Shown here: piece after piece, positions 22,039-33,158 of the stretch
Layout: each line of letters starts with the position of its first letter
How positions within the stretch are numbered: position 1 is the stretch's first letter
DNA from: Rutpela maculata
Lineage: Eukaryota > Arthropoda > Insecta > Coleoptera > Cerambycidae
Direction: 5' to 3'
NCBI GenBank assembly: GCA_936432065.2
Contig: OW386290.2
Coordinates: 137,899,677 to 137,963,676, forward strand
DNA length: 64,000 bases
The notes under the pieces: model-generated
The model's database searches: none
Seen by the model: only the letters and a program-made list of their open reading frames with translations
What the model was told of the DNA's origin: nothing
Translations under genes and position numbers: made by a program

Positions 22039-22364
22039 AAAACAATATAACTGGAGTGAACGTATACTCCTTGCATCCTGGTGTTATTAAGACCGAACTG
22101 GGAAGGCATTTAGCCTGGTGGATGAGTATAATGATGAATACAGTTTCTTGCTTTTTAAAGACCCCAGAACAAGGTGCCCAGACTTCCATATATTGCTCCG
22201 TTGACGAAAAATGTGCGAATGAAACTGGCTTATACTATGCCGAATGCGCTGTTAAAGAACCATCAGCGAAAGCTCGAAATGAAGAGGACGCAAGAAAACT
22301 GTGGGACGTTAGTTTAGAATTAGTCGGTCTCTCCAATTATGATCCATTTAAACCTAAGTTATAA
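22039..22364 (+). CDS. Retinol dehydrogenase-like SDR, coding exon 4 (last)
   Basis: It starts after GCTTTTAG and completes the Glu codon split across intron 3: ENNITGVNVYSLHPGVIKTE, the usual V-N-x-L-H-P-G-V-x-x-T-E-L segment following the active-site helix. The C-terminal part has TPEQGAQTSIYCSVDE and TGLYYAECAVKEPS, typical of RDH11-14 proteins. The stop TAA is at 22362-22364. Complete and undisrupted. Confidence 0.9.
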
Positions 22365-22369
22365 ATAAA
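22364..22369 (+). terminator. Polyadenylation signal AATAAA of RDH
   Basis: AATAAA overlaps the last base of the stop codon. Further AATAAA-like motifs follow at about 22449 (ATAATAAAATA), which may be the ones used because the first lies very close to the stop. Confidence 0.5.
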
Positions 22370-23559
22370 TTGTTATTTATCACTAATTATTTAACTTATC
22401 TTTCACTTCGTAATCATATTTATGACAACATATGTCCACAGATAGTATAATAAAATATTTTGTGAAATTTGATTTTTTTTTGTAGATATTTAAAAGTGTA
22501 TATGAATTCCAAAAATTCAAATGAAAATATTAGTTGTTCCTACCCAAGTCGAATAATATATTTTAGAAAGAGCCTCGCTGGTTATGTGGTATTGGGCCCA
22601 GTGACTTATTAGGCTATTCATTCACGTGAATATTGCTTATGATTAGGAATGGTCCATAAAATAGATAATAAACCTCTATCCCCTATATTATCAGAGTTAT
22701 GGGGATAACAACCTTTAACTTCAAAATTAGTTTTTTTTAAGCCATTGAAGATAATTAAATGAAATTAATAGGAGACGTTGATATAAAATAGCTTTATATT
22801 TTACATTGTTACATCAATTAGTTAATAAAAAATAGTATATTATTCAACGAGCGGTAATGTAGGTAATAACTCACGCAGATGAAAGTTTACAGCACGAGCC
22901 GTAGGCGAGTGCTGTAATTCATCAAGTGAGTTATTACCATTACCGCAAGTTAATACTATACTTTATCTACGATTATAAAGATAAATATTAAATTGAGAAA
23001 ATTTTGTTTAAATTGCTCAGTTTGTTTATTAACAAAATTAACTGTAAATTTAATTTTTATTCACCCTTTTATATTTGTAGTCTTCAAAGATTTAACCACC
23101 TTTAAGCGGAGGTAGAATGTCGTTTTTAATCGAAATAGTGCATAAACTGCTTGTTGACAAAAAATCAGCTTTTTATGTTAGAGAAAAATTTACATAAGCT
23201 GTCTACAATTTTTTCGAAAAAAACGATAATTATCGAGATATTCGAGGAAATGTAAGAAATTACACGTTTTCCTATAGAGTGTATGTACATTGTACATCTT
23301 AAAAAAATAATTTTTCTCAGAAACCTTTGTTTCGAAGGGCCAAGATTAACGGAGCGGTAAAGTAGTACATGATATTAAGTGAACATCGTATATGAGATCG
23401 ATTTCAGTTAATTACCGATTAATTACGGTGACAAAATGGAGAAATTTTACCGAAAAAAATACCCAAATCCCGCCCTCTAATTCCTTCATTTTTGTCGGAA
23501 TTCAAAAAATAAAAAAAAAGAGTTTTAGCAAATTCAATTCTATTTAAGTTAACTATGAA
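22370..23559. other. Intergenic AT-rich region
   Basis: No gene is seen. It contains the nested hairpin at 22852-22951, described separately. The rest is unstructured AT-rich DNA. Confidence 0.5.
22852..22951. repeat. Nested hairpin of about 100 bp
   Basis: The outer arms are GCGGTAATGTAGGTAATAAC and CTCAC on the left, GTGAGTTATTACCATTACCGC on the right (interrupted by a 3-bp slip). Inside lie TACAGCAC and GTGCTGTA around GAGCCGTAGGCGAG. TATACTTTATCTACGA follows. A relative with GAGCGAGCGCAGCGAGCGAG in its loop is at about 37770-37900, and TAATAACTCACTCGTTATAA at about 28063 looks like a third. Probably a small family of foldback MITEs. Confidence 0.75.
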
Positions 23560-23719
23560 TGAATGAATAGTATTTATTTATCTAAAGATAATACATTACA
23601 GTAGACATAATATAGGTACTAAGTTAGTACATAAATTACAATTATATACAAATACGCATATTCTAACAACTCCTATTTTTAACAGACATACTTAACAATA
23701 TATACCTATATGCTTACAT

Positions 23720-26454
23720 TTACATATTTTCTTTCACATATTTAATAAGTTTTGATTTGAATAAACTAATACTATTACTAGTCTTCAGGTCATTGGGTAA
23801 AGAGTTATACTCAATAATACCTTTATGAAACAAACTATTGTAAGTGAGAGTTTTAGTTGTTCTATTTACGTAACAGTTGTCTTTGTTTCTAGTATTGTAG
23901 TTATGGACTTCATTTACACTCACTACCCTTGAGGATAAATATTCAGGCACCTTCTTATTCAATGTTTTATAAACAAATAACATTGTTTGAATATACATAT
24001 TCTTTTTTATATCCAGCCAGCCTAACACTTCCAACATTATATTAATGCTTGTATATCGATTTGCACCCAAAATTATACGCATTGCTTTATTTTGTAGAAT
24101 CTGCAGTCTGTAACAATTTACTTGGGATACATATATAACTGATGAACAGTAAATAAAATGGGGCAAAATAATGCTGTTGTATAATGTTACTTTTGTGTTT
24201 ATGGAAATGTGTCCACTAATTCTATAAAAGTATCCTATTTTTTTACCAATTTTCTTAGAAATATAATCCACATGATTCTTAAATTTTAAATTCCTATCTA
24301 TTAACAACCCCAGGTATTTAATTTCATCTTGAAAATCCAAGTCCTTATTTCCAATTTTGACTTTTATTTGTAAATCACAAAAATGTTTATATGCCCAATC
24401 GGATCCTATAAACATACACTTTGATTTTGTTTCGTTTATTTTTAGCCTGTTTACATTAAATTTGTCAGTAAGCCTCTTTAAATCTTCATTAACCGTTGCA
24501 ATCAAAGTTTCATAGTTTTTATGACTAAAATAGATTAGGGTGTCATCTGCAAAGAGATGTATTTTACAATTTATTAAAACTTTACCTAAATCATTAATAT
24601 ACAGAATAAATAACAGGGGACCAAGGACACTCCCTTGCGGGACTCCATTGTTGTTATAGCGGCTTTCAGAATATTGTTCCTCATATTTAGTTTTTTGGCA
24701 TCTAAGTGATAAGTAACTTTCCAACCACATTAAAGTTGTGCCAGAAAATCCATACCTTTTTAATTTTAGAATTAGAGTATGTCGATCAATTGTCTCAAAA
24801 GCTCTCTTTAGGTCTATGAAGACCGCACATATACCAAGTCCATGATTTATATCCTCTTTCCAATCAGATATTACAAACTGTAACGCTGTCTCGCAAGAGT
24901 GTTTGTCCCTGAATCCTGACTGATATGTACAAAGCAGATCGTTGCATTTTACATATTCTAATATTTGATTATATACTACGAGTTCTAATAGTTTTGTCTA
25001 TCAGGAACGATACCTTTTTCTAAACTAAGGTTAATTAAATTCCTTAAGGGATATCCTATGACATGAAAGAGTTCTTTAATTAATTTTAAATCTATCTCAT
25101 CTATGCTACCGTTTTTACTTTGACTAAAGATAATTTCTTTCAACTCCTTTATTGATACTTGTTTAAATACAGTAAAAGTAGAGGAGCATAGTGGTATGGT
25201 GTTTGTTAATAAAGCTTCATCATTAATATTGTTATCAATGTTAGATACAATTGTTTCAATACTCTCAATATAATAATTATTTAACACTTTGGTAATGTCA
25301 CTTGGTCTATGGTAGTATGCATCATCACAAACAATTCCGCCTATTTTTTGCTTTTTGCATCCCAATATGTCTTTTAAATTAGACCACATTAATTTTGAAT
25401 TATTTTTGTTTTTGTTTATCGTATCATGATAAAAAATATTTGTTTTGAATCATCTATAGTTCTCGTTACTAAATTCCGACATTTTTTATACGCTACCCAG
25501 TCCTCATTATTTCCAGTCCATTTATATTTTTTATATGCGTTATTTTTGTTTTTGATAGCCTCTCTACAGTCATCATTCATCCATTTATTATTTAACTTTA
25601 TTCTGGTTTCATTTAGGGGTGAAACTGTATCTAATGTTATTATTAAATTATCAAAAAAGGTTATCAATTACTTCATTTATATTCGTACTACTATATCTCC
25701 AGTCTTTATCAACCAATAAATTTGATAATTTAGTATAGTCTAATTTACCTCTTGTTAATTTGACCTGAAAACTATTAACGATATTATCTGTGTAAACATG
25801 TACAATGGAATGATCGGATATTATATAATTATGATCCACAGTTACATTTATATTTGCATGATTTCCAAACACTAAATCTATTGTAGTTTTACTAATATCC
25901 GTCACCCTAGTATATTCCGTCACGAACTGTTTAAAGCCAATATTTTCAAACATATTGCTTAAATTTCTTTTTATCGCATTGTTGTCTTTCCAGTTGATGT
26001 TAAAATCTCCTACTACTAGTATATTATAATTACAATTTTTTACCAAATTTACTTCAAACCAATTAAAAAAGTTATTAACAAAGTCATAAGCATTTCCACT
26101 AGGTGAACGATAAACAGCTATTACCCAATAAGTAATTTTATCTATAATAACATTCAATGACACTAACCAGAACTCCTTTTGTTGTCTGAAAGATTCAATG
26201 TTCCTAAACTTTAGCCCATCTTTGACATGTATTTGAACGCCCCCTGTAAAACGGCTTGTTGAGTCGCAACGAACTACTTTATATCCCTCTAGTGTTATTT
26301 CACTATCTAAAAAGTCCTCTGTTATACAAGTTTCAGTAATACACAACAAAGATGGTAGATATTTAATCGCATATTCAGATATTTCATCTTTGTGTTTGTA
26401 ATAACTTTGCGCATTTATACAAGATAGTAGTAGTTTGTTATGGTTCTGTATTTG
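23720..26454 (-). pseudogene. LINE ORF2: endonuclease and reverse transcriptase, broken
   Basis: The frame opens directly after the ORF1 stop with no ATG. Endonuclease: CINAQS, ITETC, VYRSPSG, GDFNINW and SDHSIVHV, the catalytic set of the APE fold. Reverse transcriptase: IDLKRAFETIDR, GVPQGSVLGPLLFILYINDL, FADDTLIYF (catalytic F-A-D-D) and IKYLGLLID. Breaks: one-base losses in homopolymers near 25660 and 25434, and a gap near 25000 where GIVPDR is followed almost directly by VVYNQILEY, so the usual N-Y-R-P-I-S block is missing, probably a deletion of about 130 bp. The last part (24730-23720, 336 codons) is open. This copy cannot make active enzyme. Confidence 0.85.
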
Positions 26455-26470
26455 CTATTGTTCATACTCT
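26440..26470 (-). promoter_or_regulatory. In-frame TAG between ORF1 and ORF2 with readthrough-like context
   Basis: On the - strand the codons are GAA CAA TAG CAA ATA CAG. The frame stays open on both sides, and the first in-frame ATG of ORF2 lies deep inside the endonuclease. The surroundings resemble the plant-virus leaky stop context (CAA TAG CAR YYA), differing in the first base of the second codon after the stop. It may be a translational readthrough site or simply a degraded junction. Confidence 0.45.
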
Positions 26471-27327
26471 GTTTTTCTCTTTACAGATTCCACTATTTTT
26501 AAATAACACTTACATTCTCGGTCAAAGGCAGCATGGTTGATGTCTAGATTAAGATTATACCTTTCATTGGCTCTTATGCAGTTTATACATTTTTTAAAAT
26601 TTGATCGACACTCACTACTTTCATGTTCACCAGAGCAAGGAACACAGCTACGTTTTTCTTTGCACTCACTTAAAAAATGGTTATATCCTCCATATTTAAA
26701 ACACCTCCTAATTCTCATATGTTCATAGATCCTACAGTTTCTCCATCCTACATGCACCTCATTTTCCTCTTTTGAAATTAAGAATCTGAATGTTTTAGGG
26801 TCAGTTTCAATGATGATATTAAAACTTCCTCGTCTTATTTTGGTTGTATATACTAACTCAAACTTATTATTATCTTCTATGGGTATCTTATTTTGTCTGA
26901 TTATTTTTGCCAACAAATGTTCTCTTTCTGCATTTAATTCTTCTTCTCCAACTCCAACAATTATTATATTAGGATTTTTTCTACTTGGTTCTTGAACTTC
27001 ATAATCTTTTCCCATTTTTATGACAATATCATATTTTATTGTATTAAGGGCTTGCTTATCTGCACATTTCACGATAACTCCACCGTCGCGCACTGGTTTT
27101 CCCATTTCCACGCCGACTTGTAAATCTGTTGGGTTAATACAGTTCTTTAGATCTATTTTCACTTTATTATTTTCTTGACCTGTTTTCGGTTTTACCAATA
27201 ACACATGCTCTTCTTTTCTTGAAGTTACCTTTGGTGTAGGCAACTCTGGCCAAACGTTCATGTTCTGTTTTTCCACAATTTTTTCTTTTAATCCTCTTAT
27301 TTCAGTAGTTAACTCTTCAATTTTCAT
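26455..27327 (-). CDS. LINE ORF1, Gag-like nucleic-acid-binding protein
   Basis: 290 codons, ATG at 27327, with an in-frame TAG two codons upstream fixing the start. The order of parts is: an N-terminal coiled-coil-like stretch (MKIEELTTEIRGLKEKIVEK), a middle part with PNIIIVGVGEEEL and FRFLISKEENEVHVGWRNCR (RRM/PRE_C2HC-like region of LINE Gag proteins), then zinc knuckles: one lacking its second Cys (CFKYGGYNHFLSEC, Tyr at that place), and CVPCSGEHESSEC intact. It probably binds the element RNA. It ends at TAG 26457-26455, followed in the same frame by ORF2. Confidence 0.8.
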   Translation of the reverse strand: MKIEELTTEIRGLKEKIVEKQNMNVWPELPTPKVTSRKEEHVLLVKPKTGQENNKVKIDLKNCINPTDLQVGVEMGKPVRDGGVIVKCADKQALNTIKYDIVIKMGKDYEVQEPSRKNPNIIIVGVGEEELNAEREHLLAKIIRQNKIPIEDNNKFELVYTTKIRRGSFNIIIETDPKTFRFLISKEENEVHVGWRNCRIYEHMRIRRCFKYGGYNHFLSECKEKRSCVPCSGEHESSECRSNFKKCINCIRANERYNLNLDINHAAFDRECKCYLKIVESVKRKTEYEQ

Positions 27328-27350
27328 ATTCTGCTAAAAGATTATATGCA

Positions 27351-28484
27351 GGTATGTTTCCATTTGCTTCTTTATACCATTTACTATCGGCAGCATAGTG
27401 GAACATTCACACCAGTTAGTTGTTTCACTCCTTTTACTTCTTGTACTCACTCCGCCACTGGTGGAACCCGCGGTCATGCTGATATCTTTCATAGTTTGTT
27501 GCACTACTAGAGTAGTCTTTTGGCGTAGGAACCAAGATTAAAAAGTTGCCAACTGTAGAAGCTTAAAATTTGCGATTTTTTGCCATACATGGCCAACATT
27601 TCAGTAATCTCCGAAACGAAAAAAAAAAAAAATCAAAATTCTGATAGTAGCAAAAGATTCGTAATGGAAAATACTCGTTTGACATTGTTCTTTATTTCGA
27701 GCTAACTCCCACCGTTTCGGAGATATCTGCGAAAAATAACAAAAAACAGCTTACATTTCGGATTTAAAAAATTGCAAAAATATGCAATCTTGACACATTC
27801 ATATTTTTCGAAAAACACCATTGAGACGGCCGTACGATGTCGCGAAGTAAAGAGGAAGTCTTCCAGATAAACCTGATCGTAAATTGCATGGCGAAATCCG
27901 AAAATTCGGCTCGGCACGAACGAATCAAAAGTAGTATTTTGTGACATTTCAGAAAATCTTTATAGATATGAACGCGAATAATCTGTCACTATCTCCCTGG
28001 CTCCATCTGGCTCGTGTGTTGCGCGTTATGTCGATTGGACAGGCCAGGCATCCTAGTGAGTTATAATAACTCACTCGTTATAACTCACGCTGTTTGTTTA
28101 TGGATACTATTAATTGATCAAAAGCAGTTCATTAATTAGTATATAATCTAATAAGAGTAGATAAAAATAATTATTTAACACCAACATAATTATCCTGTGT
28201 AAAAATTATTGAAAGGTCAGACCGCTGAAAGGTGCGTAAAAAAATATAAACCTAGGTAACGAACAATAATCACCCCAAATTAGCCAAGGCCCACCCCAGA
28301 GGAAAGAATAAAAATTAGCAAAAAAAATTTTAATTCATCTACTAATGTATCATTAAATTATTCGGAATCTATAATCCATCCCAGACTTCTATACCAATTT
28401 GACACAAGTGAGGTCAACAAACATTTTCACCCGTCGATTATAACGGTAATGTCGGAGAGTGCCAGCTCAGCCGTTTTGTTTTTA
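27351..28484. other. AT-rich stretch, 5' flank of the LINE
   Basis: It may include the LINE 5' untranslated region up to about 27540. Beyond that I see no gene. A short hairpin-like AACTCACTCGTTATAACTCAC occurs at about 28065-28087. Confidence 0.4.
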
Positions 28485-28720
28485 ACCCCCGACCTCAAAA
28501 GAGGGGGTGTTATAAGTTTGACGCGTATGTTTGTATGTTTGTTTGTCTGTCTGTCTGTGGTTTCATATCTCTTCAACGGGTGATCCGATTTTGATGTAGT
28601 TTTTTTATTTGAAAGAGTATTTTGTCGAGAAGGTTATAGGCCATATTAGATTTTGATGTTTGGTCGCCATCTTGAATTCGCTATGTTGAACTTCTCTAGA
28701 AATTGTTCGATTGAAGTAAA
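28485..28720 (+). repeat. Dispersed repeat with CCCCCGACC...GAGGGGGTG head
   Basis: AACCCCCGACCTCAAAAGAG then GGGGTGTTATAAGTTTGACG, a CTGTCTGTCTGTCTGTGG run, CAACGGGTGATCCGATTTTG and GTCGCCATCTTGAATT form a pattern I know as widely dispersed in insect genomes. It begins with a short hairpin (CCCCCGACCTC / GAGGGGG). No gene. Confidence 0.6.
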
Positions 28721-28993
28721 ATTGAAAATGTGCAGACAATTATGGTAGCCGAATATGATTTAGGCCTCATTTTGATTCGGTCATATGAAACTGGTACGTT
28801 TAGATACATTGATCGGGGTTTTTTAAAAATTTTCAATTTTACTTGTTAAACTATGCGTGTTAGCGTGCGAGTCTCGAGTCTGCGCCTGTCTGCTGGCTGA
28901 CTTGACTGCTGCATCTCTTTCGTTATTAAATGACCTTGAAATGACAAAAAAATTTCACCTGCGGCACAATGACTAACCACCCCGTGTGCACAC

Positions 28994-29013
28994 ATATATA
29001 TATATATATATAT
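28994..29013. repeat. (TA)n microsatellite
   Basis: Ten TA dinucleotides following CACACA. Confidence 0.95.
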
Positions 29014-29149
29014 CTTCAGAACACCTAAGTATCTTATGCACGAGCTGCCACTGAACTTTGCATTTTAAACACAAGGGGCTTGGCCACCCACAGAAAAATT
29101 CTCTAGTTGCGCCAATGATCACAGGCACACAAAAAGAAAAAAAATAAGT

Positions 29150-29472
29150 GTGAACACCTAGTCCACTGAATTCCTACTCATTTGTAAGCTAATAATCGAA
29201 AAAATATACTACTACTTTTAGCTTGGCTCTCATTTTTTTGCTCGACAGTTATTGATTTTATTAGACAATATAGTTAGGCCAGTCTGAAATATTTTTCGCT
29301 AGTGTCCCTTCCTGAGAAGATATTACTGTGGATTGATTAGTAAAATGGCCTAACTATATTGTCTAATAAAATCAATACCTGTCAAGCAAAAAAAAAATTG
29401 AGAGCCAAGCTAAAAGTAGTAGTATGTTATTTCCATTATTAGCATACAAATGAGAAGAAATTCTAGGACTAG
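29150..29472. mobile_element. Foldback MITE of about 320 bp
   Basis: The left arm (29150-29285: GTGAACACCTAGTCCACTGA ... TAGACAATATAGTTAGGCCA) pairs with the right arm (29347-29472: TGGCCTAACTATATTGTCTA ... GACTAGGTCTTCAC). The arms are about 125-135 bp with a few mismatches and a spacer of about 60 bp. Non-coding. Confidence 0.85.
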
Positions 29473-29482
29473 GTCTTCACAA

Positions 29483-30262
29483 ACGACAAAAAAATTTTTA
29501 AAAATTTTTTTTGTTCAGATAGACTTAAAATGTCTTGAAACGTCGGGATTTTAAGTTTGAGCGAAAAAAAAATGTCTGTCTGCCTGTAACTTTTTTTTGT
29601 GCGCACGTTTACTCTGAAACCGTTTAAGATATTGACTTGAAGTTTGGTGGACATATGTACTTTAACGAGATCTGGAATTAGATATTTTCATTTTGTTCCG
29701 TCGAAGGGTTGGGGGTAAATTGGGGTAAATTTGGAGTAAATAGGTAAATCAAGCAGGTAAGAGTCCATAAAATTGGTATTTAGTATATACAAGAGAAGCT
29801 AAGGTCTCAAAAAAATTTTTGGCATTATCCACCCCCATTACCACCCCCACCCTCTTATTAAAGGGGATGAAAAAAATGTGATTTAGTGTATGTACAAGAA
29901 ACAGAAACCTCAAAATATTTTTTTGCTCCATCCACCCCCACTACCACCCCCCTATCACCACCCCCACCCCACTACCGATGTGGGGTATCGCCGCCCCCAC
30001 CCCCTTATTAAAGGGGATGAAAAAAAATTGTGATTCAGTGTATGTACAAGAACCAGAAACCTCTAAATATTTTTTTGCTTCATCCACCCCCACTACCACC
30101 CCCCTCACCTCACTACCGATGTGGGGTATCGTTTTATGGGTTTTTGGGGTAGAGGATTTCAAATATTATATTATTAAAGTTCCATAAACAATTATTTTCA
30201 CAAGTGACTTGGATAGAGAATCTAGATGTGGAAGTAGTGATTCCTTAGGCAGCGGTTTTTTT
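29483..30262 (+). repeat. Dispersed repeat A, copy 3
   Basis: Same landmarks as copies 1 and 2. The C-rich part is duplicated internally: CCACTACCGATGTGGGGTATCG occurs at about 29978 and 30111 with the same ATTAAAGGGGATGAAAAAAA to CATCCACCCCCACTACCACC block between. It ends with TCTAGATGTGGAAGTAGTGATTCC. Only a few CTGT units are present where copy 1 has an expanded array. Confidence 0.75.
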
Positions 30263-30429
30263 TTATTACTAATCCATCTGAAGTAAATGTATACTATATA
30301 TAAAGCACCAAAAATTTGGTAAACTTAGTTTGTCAAAAAAAAAAAATAAAAAAATTTAGAATTGATTTTTTTACTCGAAAACTATAAGTTTTAGAAAGTC
30401 AAAATTTTTCAGAATTACATCTAATGCTT

Positions 30430-31141
30430 ATATGAGTCGTCTAGAATCAAAACTCACATTCTCCAAAATCGCGAATTTTTAGGTAAAAGTGCCATCTATC
30501 AACGCTGCCTGAACTTTATAACGCCATATATTTATTAAGGTCAAAACTGCCATTATCCCTGCGTAAAAAAATTACAAAGATTGATGTTGGAGTCAAAACT
30601 CACATAATCCTTTGGAGAATGTTAGTTTTGAAACAAACAAACAACAAATTTAACTTTAATCAGTTTTACAAACAATTATTTGTAAACAATTACTTCAAAA
30701 TAAAGCCATTTATTTGCACTGATTGTTTTATTACCATTTACAGCTTAAAACTTATTTCAACATTTTTCAGTTACCGAAGTAGGGTAAGGTAACTTTGCTT
30801 CTGTCTTAATCTCCTATAGAATAGATGATAGTTTTAATCTCTGATGAGCCATACCACAGTATCAAAACTCACAAAACCCATTTATTACATTGTCAAAACT
30901 CACATTATCTATAAATAAGAGTCAAAACTCACATTATCCAAACTTTAGTATTTTATTCTAAGTTTATGGAATCATTTATTGTTGTTTTTCACAATATCGA
31001 CTTATTGTATTGTAAATTCATTTAAGCATATACCAATAGAATATTTCCCAGATAAAAGGTTGCTTCCAAACTAGTTTTTCTGTGCTAGCCAAAAAGTCAG
31101 ATTTTGGATAATGTGAGTTTTGATTCTGGACGACTCATATA
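30430..31141. mobile_element. MITE of about 710 bp with repeated subterminal motif
   Basis: Terminal inverted repeats: ATATGAGTCGTCTAGAATCA then AAACTCACATT on the left, and AATGTGAGTTTTGATTCTGG then ACGACTCATAT on the right, about 31 bp with one or two mismatches. The motif TCAAAACTCAC recurs inside at about 30594, 30862, 30893 and 30925, and is part of both ends. No reading frame. Confidence 0.8.
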
Positions 31142-31597
31142 CAGTATACACTATACAAAAAAAAGTAGCACTATTACTTCAAGGGCAATTTTCCCATGCT
31201 TACCCGGTTATGCCCTTTATTATTAAAACAAATATTGAAAATAATACTATTATGTAAGTAAAGTGCTGGAAATTCAATATTTTATATTGTTACTCAGCTA
31301 TGAAAAAATATTATTGTGATTTTGTCATATACAGTGTGTGGTATTTAATACCTCATTATTTTGGAACGCGTTGGCCGAGTTAATTTTTATTTTTTTTTGA
31401 GATATTATAGTACTCGATGAGCTTTATTTGACTTTTTGAAAAATATGTCATTTTCGTATTTTCAAGGCCTGCTAAGCTCCTCTAAATAGACTATTTTTTA
31501 TCGGCAATTTGGATAGCGTATTCGATATATAGTTGTCTCGAATACCTCTATACAAAATTTTAGCTCGATACCTCATATAGGGTGTTTATTATTCAAT

Positions 31598-32093
31598 AAC
31601 CAAAATTAAAATTTCTCACTATTCAACTGGCCCTGTATAAAAGGCGGTTAGGTTTACTAAAAAGGTCGAATGACTTCGACTTAAGGAATATCAGACACTA
31701 AACGAGGAAGAAAAAAGAAAAGCTATTCTTTAAATAAATAGTGCTTTTATATATTATTCGGTTGCTGTACGTAGGTGTCTTAATAAAAAGTTCAAACAAC
31801 TGGATTGGACGGAATAGTTTTTTTTCTTCTTTATTTAGTGACGTCAGATACTAAATGAGGAAGGGAAAAGAAAGGCTATCCCTAATCCCTTTGTTTTGAA
31901 AGATTTTCATTAAGGCTTCTACGTACAGTAACCGAATAATATAAAGAAGCATTATTTATTTAAAGAATAGCTTTTCTTTTTTCTTTCTCATTTAGTATCT
32001 GATGTTCCTTAACTCGAATGACTACTTTGCCTTTTTATTAAATCTAACCGAGTTTTATACAGGGCCAGTCGAAATGTGAGAAATTTTAAAGGA
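31598..32093. mobile_element. Foldback MITE nested in the left arm
   Basis: TTCAACTGGCCCTGTATAAA (31623) pairs with TTTATACAGGGCCAGTCGAA (32052). Further in, AGAAAAGCTATTCTTTAAAT pairs with ATTTAAAGAATAGCTTTTCT. The arms are about 150-190 bp with an AT-rich spacer. Its absence from the right arm of the host element shows that it inserted later. Confidence 0.75.
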
Positions 32094-32496
32094 CACTGTT
32101 AAAAATAGCTGATTTCTGGCCCCTATCCCGGAACGCATAAAACCCAGAGAAAATGGTTGGAAAAGGCTCAAGATTAATAGATATACATCTTCGAGGTACC
32201 AAAAGCCCGGGGAAAATTTTATTTCACCCCCAAGAACATAAAAGCAACCACTAAAATGCTATAAATAATAGCTTATACTGAATGTGAAAATTATATTTAT
32301 TTTATGATAACTACTAGGTATCGATTACCCCTATCCACACCTAATTCGGAGGATGGAACGCCATACGCAGCATGTAATATTAAAAAAATAGGTACCAAGG
32401 TGATTAAAAATGTACAAAATGATTTTTTAATTTTAGTTAAGCCAGACCTTCAACTGATCCGACCACAGCATCTTTATTTTTAAAAACAACCCCTTT

Positions 32497-33158
32497 ACAG
32501 AAACAGAGGGCTTTATAACGGCAATTCAGGACCAGGTAATTCCAACGAAAGGGTATAGGAAAAGAATTCTAGGCGAAAATCTCGAAAATGTCAAATGCAT
32601 AATGTGCGATGCGAAGGAAGAATACTTGGATCACATTATCGCAGGATGTTCAACACTAGCCCCAAAAGCTTACCTGGATAGGCATGATAGAGTTGGGAAG
32701 ATCGTCCACCAAAAAATACGGGAGAGACACGTGGGATTTATGGACACTGTCCCCTATTACCAGTACGAATCACCAACCGTGTGTGAAACTGAAGATGTTC
32801 GCCTGTACTGGAATAGGAAAATACAAACTGACAGACCAATTCCAAACAACATTCCTGATCTCGTGTTAACCTTCAAAAATGAAAAAAAGACCCTTATAGT
32901 AGACTTCGCCGTGCCACTTCCAACCATATGGATACAGTCACGATCGTTCCTGTTATAATCGGAACTACAGGAGAAATACCTAAAAATTTGAAAAACAACC
33001 TGAAGCAGTTAGATCTAGAGCATGAACTGTACCTACCAATACAGAAGTCCGTTCTGCTGGACACATGTAGTATTGTGCGAAGAGTAATTGGCGACAACCA
33101 CAAGTATTTTTATTTTAATACACCCACCAAGCAGACCATCTTGTCCCAGTACCGATGA
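32497..33158 (+). pseudogene. LINE fragment: CCHC and restriction-like endonuclease C-terminus
   Basis: The frame reads TETEGFITAIQDQVIPTKGY, then a zinc-binding C-x2-C-x8-H-x4-C (starting CIMC, from about 32593) with HIIAGC, then the endonuclease signature PDLVLTF...LIVDFAVP, i.e. P-D-x14-D, as in R2/R4/CRE-type non-LTR retrotransposons. The frame then breaks near 32920. The next piece (about 32928-33158) carries VPVIIGTTGEIP and LLDTCSIVRRV, the normal end of these proteins. Between VDFAVP and TIVPVI the usual 40-50 residues are missing, so there is an internal deletion as well as a shift. No reverse transcriptase part is present. Confidence 0.8.

Larger units (their letters stand above)
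23560..27350 (-). mobile_element. Non-LTR retrotransposon (two ORFs, APE endonuclease)
   Basis: Read on the - strand: ORF1 with zinc knuckles (27327-26455), then apurinic-type endonuclease, reverse transcriptase and C-terminal region (26454-23720). The 3' end is at about 23560 with an ATTCATTCATTCAT tail, typical of target-primed insertion with a microsatellite-like tail. The clade (CR1/L2/Jockey-like) cannot be fixed by eye. It lies between RDH and the odorant receptor, antisense to RDH. Confidence 0.85.
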
